Origin: JBDTMC01 sp039934475
GTDB taxonomy: Bacteria; Acidobacteriota; Terriglobia; Bryobacterales; Bryobacteraceae
Reading direction: 5' to 3'
DNA length: 45,505 bases
NCBI GenBank assembly: GCA_039934475.1
Contig: JBDTMC010000004.1
Span: 1 to 45,505 of the forward strand
This document shows positions 40,590 through 45,505 of the stretch, piece by piece; the first letter of the stretch is position 1, and every line of letters starts with the position of its first letter. The notes below the pieces were generated by a model that saw only the letters and a program-made list of their open reading frames with translations, was not told the origin of the DNA and searched no databases. The translations under genes and the position numbers were made by a program.

Positions 40590-42169
40590 AGACCGCCCAG
40601 GCTGTCAGAGCCGGCATCGCTACGGACAGGGGACTGGAACGGGAGAACAACGAGGACCGCGTCTGGGTGGACCAGTCGCTGGGCATCTACCTTGTGGTGG
40701 ACGGAATCGGCGGCCAGGCGGCCGGGGAGAAAGCGGCAGAAGCCGCCGCCCACGCCATTGCGGAGGTATTGGGAACCGAGGAAGGCGATCCGGCCGACCG
40801 GGTACGACAGGCCATTGCCGCTGCCAACAACGAAATTTTTCACCTCGCGCAGCAGAACGAGGAGTGGCGGGGTATGGCCTGTGTGCTGACTCTCGTCTTG
40901 GCTCACGGCGACCGGATTACGGTGGGACACGTCGGCGATACGCGGCTCTACCTGGCGTGGGATGGCAAGCTGCGCAAGCTGACGCCAGACCACGCGCCCG
41001 TGGGGGAGCAGGAGGACCTGGGCGAGTTGACCGAAGAGGAGGCGATGCGGCACCCTCGCCGCAACGAAGTGTTTCGCGATGTCGGCTCGCGCCTGCGCCA
41101 GGCAGACGAAGAGGACTTCATCGAAGTCCGGAGCTTCCCGTTTCGCGACGATGCGGCTTTCCTTCTTTGCAGCGATGGCCTCAGCGATGCCGTGACCGCA
41201 TCGGGAATCAGCGCAATCGTTGAGACCTACGACGGCAACCCGGAAGACGTCGCCCGGCGGTTGGTGGATGCGGCCAACCACGCGGGTGGTAGGGACAACG
41301 TCAGCGTTGTGTTTGTGGCCGGTCCCGAGTTCTCCGGCATTGATTCCCCGACGATGCAGGAGGCGCGCTCACGTCATGCCATCACGCGACCCCGTCCGGG
41401 CATGCGACGGTGGCGTGCGTGGGCAGAACGCGGGCTGTGGTTGCTGGCAGGCGTAGTGATTGGCGCGCTGATTTGGGAAGGTACAGGACGAGTAATCCAA
41501 CAACCCGCGGCCACTCCACCCGCTCTCGATGCAGCCGATCCACATGCGATTCAGAAGGCGATGTCAATTGCCAAAGCGGGGGAGACCGTGATGGTGCCAG
41601 CGGGACAGTTCCTTGGACCGGTGGAGCTGAAGGACGGCGTTACTCTTCTGAGCGCCACCCCGCGCGGGGCGACAATCCGTGTTGACCCGCTGGCAAGCCC
41701 GACGGGCGCCACCGCCGCCGTCATCGCGCGCGGGTTGAAGTCAGGCAGGTTCGGCGGGTTCCGCATCGTTGGAGATGCCACATCTCCGCTCGCGCTTGGT
41801 GTGCTGGCACAAAGCTCCAGCCTGGAGATCGACGATTTGGAAATCTCAGGCGCCACCGATTGCGGCGTACGGATGGAAGGCTCCTCGGGCGGCGTGCTCC
41901 GCTCCAGTTATATCCACGACAACGCCGGCTGTGGCGTGTGGATTGGCGGGGAGAGCGTTCCGCGTCTTACGGGAAACCGGATCTCGGCGAATGGCACAGG
42001 CAAGGACGCGCTGCGGGCCGGAATTGAAATTCATATACCCTCCCAGCCATTGCTTGAGAACAACATCATTCGCGGCAATGGCCTCGCCGGCTTCGGGGAT
42101 GTCCCGGCGGCCGTTGCGAGCGAGATCCGAAGCAGGAACGTCACTGACGAGGCAAAGTTGCCGGAGTAA
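40586..42169 (+). CDS. PP2C-type Ser/Thr phosphatase with extracytoplasmic beta-helix
   Basis: 527 residues from the ATG at 40586; the frame extends upstream to 40478 but that overlaps the small peptide gene. PP2C domain, residues 1-250: metal-binding Asp24 (NNEDR), Asp39 (VVDGIGG), Asp197 (CSDGLS) and Asp237 (GGRDNVSV), so all the key metal residues are present. A basic juxtamembrane stretch precedes a transmembrane helix at about 283-298. Residues 315-520 are outside the membrane and match a right-handed parallel beta-helix (NosD/pectin-lyase-like): AIQKAMSIAKAGETVMVPAG, then GGFRIVGDATSPLALGV, DLEISGATDCGVRMEGSSGG and LTGNRISANG. The phosphatase opposes the adjacent kinase, and the outer domain may sense wall glycan. 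Confidence 0.9.
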   Translation: MKTAQAVRAGIATDRGLERENNEDRVWVDQSLGIYLVVDGIGGQAAGEKAAEAAAHAIAEVLGTEEGDPADRVRQAIAAANNEIFHLAQQNEEWRGMACVLTLVLAHGDRITVGHVGDTRLYLAWDGKLRKLTPDHAPVGEQEDLGELTEEEAMRHPRRNEVFRDVGSRLRQADEEDFIEVRSFPFRDDAAFLLCSDGLSDAVTASGISAIVETYDGNPEDVARRLVDAANHAGGRDNVSVVFVAGPEFSGIDSPTMQEARSRHAITRPRPGMRRWRAWAERGLWLLAGVVIGALIWEGTGRVIQQPAATPPALDAADPHAIQKAMSIAKAGETVMVPAGQFLGPVELKDGVTLLSATPRGATIRVDPLASPTGATAAVIARGLKSGRFGGFRIVGDATSPLALGVLAQSSSLEIDDLEISGATDCGVRMEGSSGGVLRSSYIHDNAGCGVWIGGESVPRLTGNRISANGTGKDALRAGIEIHIPSQPLLENNIIRGNGLAGFGDVPAAVASEIRSRNVTDEAKLPE

Positions 42170-44085
42170 TGACTGTGGTCCAACTCGAACGCTTTGGCAA
42201 ATACGAAATCATACGCAAGCTCGGGCGGAGCATGACCGACGTGTACCTTGCGCTCGACACCAGTCTGAACCGGCGTGCTGTTTTGAAGCTGGTGGAGCAC
42301 TCGAAGGATGCCTACACCCAGCTTGTCATCGAAGCGGAGCGGCGCGGCGCGCAAATCCAGAAGCAGTTGCATGAGGCCGATCCACGCATTCTCGAAGTCT
42401 ATGATTTCGGCGAAGAGGACGGTTGCTTCTTTGTGGCGATGGAATACTTCGACGGGAAGAACATCGCTGAGCTGCTGCAGAAAGAGCGGCGGTTCGACGC
42501 GCGGAAAGCGGCGGCGTACGCGGCGGAAGCATGCAGTCAGCTCGGCCGCTTGCATGCGTTCGTCGTCTCTGAGGCGGACGGGCAGCGCCGTGCCGTTGTA
42601 CACGGCGACATCAAACCGTCGAACATCCAAGTGGGGCCAAATGGCGAGATCCGCCTGCTTGACTTCGGCATCGCCAAGGTCATCACTTACACTCACAACC
42701 TGACTCACCATAATCTCGGCAGCCCCACTTACTGCTCTCCGGAGCGGTTGGCACGGGCGCAAGTGGACGCGCAGTCGGATATCTGGGCGATGGGCGTCAG
42801 CTTGTATGAGATGGTGGCGGGGGCGCCGCCCTATCAGGCTCAGAACACGCGCAGGCTAGAGAATCTGATTCAATCGCGGCGCTCCCCGCGCGCTCTTCCC
42901 GACACCTGTCCCATCCCTCTGCGCGCGATTATCTCCAAGGCTCTAGCGGCCGATCTGGACCGGCGATATGCCAGCGCGTTGGCGTTTGAAGCCGACCTGC
43001 GTGCGTTTCTGGACGGCCGGCCCACCGTCGCCGAGGGCGCGCCGGCGTGGGAGGCCAACGAGACCATTCGAAAGTCGCCCCTGGAGGCGGCGGTCTTGCG
43101 CAAGGCAATCGACCGCCTTGGGGAGATCAAACCGCGCAATCCATTCCATTCCCTGCGTCTGGGCGGTGCCGGTGTGCTGTGGGCGCTGCTTGCCGGACTG
43201 GTCATTGGCGCGCTGATCCTGATGCCCGCCCTCTATCTCTATCGCTTCCACGAAGCCAGCCGGCCGCTTAGAGACACGGCGGATTACACAAGCCGAAGCG
43301 GGCCAGAGATAGAGGCTAGTTGGAACCTTTACGCGCATCTGGTGCGGCAATACAATTACCTGGGCCGTTTCAGTCCGGCCTCTTCGCTCACTCCCGTAAT
43401 GAGGGCGCGCCTGCTGGCGACGGCAGACGAGGTGATTGACGGTTACCGCAACAGCTCCAACCCTTCTCTTCGCGATTTCCATTGGAACAAGGCCCGCCAG
43501 TGCCTGGCCCACGTGTTGCAAATTACTCCTGGCGATCGCGAGGCACGCGCCAAGCTTGCGCTATCCGACGGCTACCTGAACCTGATTCAGAATCCGAAAC
43601 TGCCGAAGGCAGCCGGTAGTGAAGCGAGCTTCCGCCTGGCCGCCTCGCTGTTGCCGCGATCGCCGGATCCGCACCTTGGCCTGGCCTACCTGTACACCTA
43701 CACGTTTCGCAGCGTGGGCCGGGCGTTGGGAGAGTTTGCGGATGCGGAGCGGTGGGGGTATCGAAGCGGGCCACGGGAACAAGAACAGAAAGGCGACGGC
43801 TACCTGTTCCGCGCGCAGTATGCGTTGCGCCAGGCACAGCGCGCAGTGAAGGGCTCCAAAGACGAAGAGCAGCGGTGGCTACGCCAGGCGCGCGCCGATA
43901 TCGAACGCGCGCGGAATCTATACGAGCCGCTGTCCGGATTCTCCGCCGTCAACGTTAGCTTGGAGCAATTGGACCGCGATAGCGGCACGCAACAGCAACT
44001 GCAAGAAGCGCTGACCAAGGCAATGCAGAAGGCGAAACCGGCTGTCCGCCGCAAGCAGTACCGGAGCAGCACCGTATGGCGGTGA
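42169..44085 (+). CDS. Transmembrane Ser/Thr kinase with atypical catalytic motifs
   Basis: 638 residues. Kinase domain at 10-285: Lys40 (AVLKLVE), HGDIKPSNI at 145-153 (Gly in place of the Arg of HRD), DFG at 165-167, SPE at 190-192. The glycine loop reads GRSMTDV (19-25) and keeps only the first Gly. A transmembrane helix lies at 333-357. The outer part (about 360-600) is helical and TPR-like (ALSDGYLNLIQNPKLPKAAG, then HLGLAYLYTYTF, LFRAQYALRQAQRAV). The non-RD type suggests that activation-loop phosphorylation is not needed. The ATG overlaps the PP2C stop (TAATG), and the stop overlaps the next start by 10 nt. No PASTA repeats are present, unlike PknB. Confidence 0.9.
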   Translation: MTVVQLERFGKYEIIRKLGRSMTDVYLALDTSLNRRAVLKLVEHSKDAYTQLVIEAERRGAQIQKQLHEADPRILEVYDFGEEDGCFFVAMEYFDGKNIAELLQKERRFDARKAAAYAAEACSQLGRLHAFVVSEADGQRRAVVHGDIKPSNIQVGPNGEIRLLDFGIAKVITYTHNLTHHNLGSPTYCSPERLARAQVDAQSDIWAMGVSLYEMVAGAPPYQAQNTRRLENLIQSRRSPRALPDTCPIPLRAIISKALAADLDRRYASALAFEADLRAFLDGRPTVAEGAPAWEANETIRKSPLEAAVLRKAIDRLGEIKPRNPFHSLRLGGAGVLWALLAGLVIGALILMPALYLYRFHEASRPLRDTADYTSRSGPEIEASWNLYAHLVRQYNYLGRFSPASSLTPVMRARLLATADEVIDGYRNSSNPSLRDFHWNKARQCLAHVLQITPGDREARAKLALSDGYLNLIQNPKLPKAAGSEASFRLAASLLPRSPDPHLGLAYLYTYTFRSVGRALGEFADAERWGYRSGPREQEQKGDGYLFRAQYALRQAQRAVKGSKDEEQRWLRQARADIERARNLYEPLSGFSAVNVSLEQLDRDSGTQQQLQEALTKAMQKAKPAVRRKQYRSSTVWR

Positions 44086-45505
44086 GCCGGAGTTGGGAAC
44101 GCGAGGCCGCCGCCCTGCGCGCAGAGGAAACGGCAACGCCTCCCGAACGCCGTCGCGAGTTCGTGTGGCTTGCCGCCGCTTCTCTGATGGTGGTTAGCGG
44201 ATTGGCGCTGGTTGCCATTGCAAAGACGCAAGAGTTCGCCGATGCCGCCGTCCAGCTCGAAGATAGAGAACTGCTGAACGTGAACGCCGTCGCCACCAAA
44301 GAGGAGTTACTCCCGTTCCTCCAGAGCTTCTCCAACCAGGCAGAGCGGGACCTAGCGGCCGACCGGGTCTTCGACTACTTACAGTCCCATCGCCCATTGC
44401 CGAACATCGGCGCGTTGGGCCGCCTCCGCGTCAGCCAGACTGAAATAGAAGGCGATGCGCGCTGGAGCCGGATGCGTGCGGAACTGAAGCGGCGAGAGGA
44501 GCGCAGCAAGACCGGCGCGGAAGTGCGTGTCCCACTGCTCAGCCTGGCCGCGATTAAGCCGCACCTGGTGGTGAGAACGCCGCGTGATTTCTGGCAGGAG
44601 TACCTGCTGTGGACGCTTGCCTATCTGGCGTCGTTCTGGCTGGTTCACTTCGCTTGGAGGTGGCGCCGATTTCGCGGTGATGCCGGTATCCTCCCCGCGT
44701 TGCACTTACTCGCGGGAATCGGCCTTTGCCTCGCAGTAAGTCTGCGCGACCCTCTCCGCGATACTCTGGATTTTCGTAAGTTCTCCTGGGGTGTGGCACT
44801 AGGCGTTTGCCTGTTGCTGCTTCCGCTGCTGCGAGTGTTTCACTATCAGCGTTTCTCGCGCTGGATCTATACACCGCTGCTGGCGGGCTTCGCCCTGTTT
44901 GTCGCTCTTCTGCTGTTTGGCTCGGGTCCCACGGGCAGCGATGCGCGCGTGAACCTCGGCCCCTTCCAACCCGTTGAGGCGATCAAGCTTCTGGTCGTGT
45001 TCTTCATGGCCGGATACTTCGCGAAGAGATGGGAGTGGCTGCGGGAGCTTCGCGAGAAGAAACTCATTCCCCGCCAGTTGCGCTGGCTGGAGATCCCCCG
45101 AGTGACGGAAGTTCTGCCGGTGATGTGTGCCGTGGGCGGCGCACTGCTGCTCTTCTTCGTTCTGAAGGATTTGGGTCCGGCGCTGGTGACGGGCTTCCTG
45201 TTCCTGACTATGTTCGCCATCGCCAGAAAGCGCGCCGGTCTGGCGCTGCTAGGCATCGCGCTGCTGGTGGGCGGGGTCACTGTGGGCTACCAACTCGGCA
45301 AGCCGCAAACCGTGGTGCAGAGGGTTTCCATCTGGATGGCGCCGTGGGATAACGATGTGCGCGGCGGCGATCAACTCGCCCATGCGCTGTGGGCCTTTGC
45401 CACCGGCGGCGTTTGGGGTTCCGGGCCGGGATGGGGCGATCCAGGCCTGATCCCAGCGGGCCACACCGATCTGGTTCTGCCGGCGATCGCCGAAGAGTGG
45501 GGCTT
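44076..45505 (+). CDS. RodA/FtsW/SpoVE-family SEDS protein (3' end cut by window edge)
   Basis: Starts at the ATG at 44076, 10 nt before the kinase stop, and runs out of the window; 476 residues are visible. The SEDS core is recognised by GSDARVNLGPFQPVEAIKLL, KDLGPAL, GDQLAHALWAFATGG, and GWGDPGLIPAGHTDLVLPA, with the conserved Asp in the last-but-one loop. SEDS proteins polymerise peptidoglycan glycan strands with a class B PBP. The N-terminus differs from standard RodA (about 370 residues): after the first helix (29-49) there is an extra segment of roughly 120 residues (50-170). It contains LNVNAVATKEELLPFL, which resembles a helix-hairpin-helix (ComEA-like) unit, before the next helix at 173-192. 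Its partner PBP probably lies just beyond the window. Confidence 0.92.
   Translation, partial: MAVSRSWEREAAALRAEETATPPERRREFVWLAAASLMVVSGLALVAIAKTQEFADAAVQLEDRELLNVNAVATKEELLPFLQSFSNQAERDLAADRVFDYLQSHRPLPNIGALGRLRVSQTEIEGDARWSRMRAELKRREERSKTGAEVRVPLLSLAAIKPHLVVRTPRDFWQEYLLWTLAYLASFWLVHFAWRWRRFRGDAGILPALHLLAGIGLCLAVSLRDPLRDTLDFRKFSWGVALGVCLLLLPLLRVFHYQRFSRWIYTPLLAGFALFVALLLFGSGPTGSDARVNLGPFQPVEAIKLLVVFFMAGYFAKRWEWLRELREKKLIPRQLRWLEIPRVTEVLPVMCAVGGALLLFFVLKDLGPALVTGFLFLTMFAIARKRAGLALLGIALLVGGVTVGYQLGKPQTVVQRVSIWMAPWDNDVRGGDQLAHALWAFATGGVWGSGPGWGDPGLIPAGHTDLVLPAIAEEWG

Noticed and set aside
1..45505. tRNA, rRNA, CRISPR arrays, insertion sequences, prophage or attachment sites
   Set aside because: No cloverleaf, regular repeat-spacer pattern, transposase, integrase or flanking inverted repeat was recognised in the intergenic regions.

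Overview
The window looks like a chromosomal segment of an Acidobacteriota bacterium, probably of the Solibacter/Bryobacter type. This is inferred from family content, not from a marker gene. The signs are high GC, a large TonB-dependent receptor with an N-terminal carboxypeptidase-regulatory-like domain, several Ser/Thr kinases, many exported enzymes with Tat-like or Sec signals, MacB-type permeases encoded without an ATPase, and a hybrid histidine kinase with an OB-fold sensor region. I see no tRNA, rRNA, CRISPR array, insertion sequence or phage gene.

Layout. 1-593 (minus): 5'-complete, 3'-truncated gene for a degenerate receiver fused to an RsbW-like ATPase. 949-4472 (minus): two ABC permeases, an SDR and a small unknown protein, closely packed. 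4527-10081: exported carbohydrate-type enzymes, namely a Tat-type mannonate dehydratase homologue, two secreted unknowns, an esterase fused to a purine nucleoside permease (NUP) domain, and a Tat-type aldo/keto reductase. A SnoaL-like remnant follows. 10318-16327 (minus): two tandem paralogous FAD oxidoreductases translationally coupled to an amidohydrolase. 16484-23349 (plus): TonB receptor followed 5 nt later by a 1243-residue kinase-AAA-TPR regulator. 23472-25040: small accessory island with a DUF2239/GIY-YIG pair abutting a VapBC module. 25079-30100 (minus): an acetoacetate-decarboxylase-like protein, an amidase, a GH127-type glycosidase and a secreted protein in one tight run. 30168-34372 (plus): membrane protein, GPP34-family protein, beta-propeller, GH1 glycosidase and a zinc-ribbon microprotein. 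34483-39556 (minus): the hybrid histidine kinase, a frameshifted kinase remnant upstream of it, and KdsD (arabinose-5-phosphate isomerase). 39694 to the end (plus): an overlapping FHA, 32-residue membrane peptide, PP2C, Ser/Thr kinase and RodA/FtsW operon.

The strongest system is the last one. It has the same class of parts as the actinobacterial pknB/rodA cell-wall operon (FHA adaptor, phosphatase, kinase, SEDS glycosyltransferase), but each part is modified. The phosphatase carries an extracytoplasmic beta-helix. The kinase has a degenerate glycine loop, an HGD instead of HRD catalytic motif and an extracytoplasmic TPR-like region. The SEDS protein has an extra N-terminal extracytoplasmic segment. 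A 32-codon single-helix membrane peptide is coupled by ATGA overlaps on both sides.

A second recurrent theme is -10-like hexamers only 6-9 nt upstream of start codons without a Shine-Dalgarno, suggesting leaderless transcripts. Function calls rest on motifs read by eye; no database search was run.
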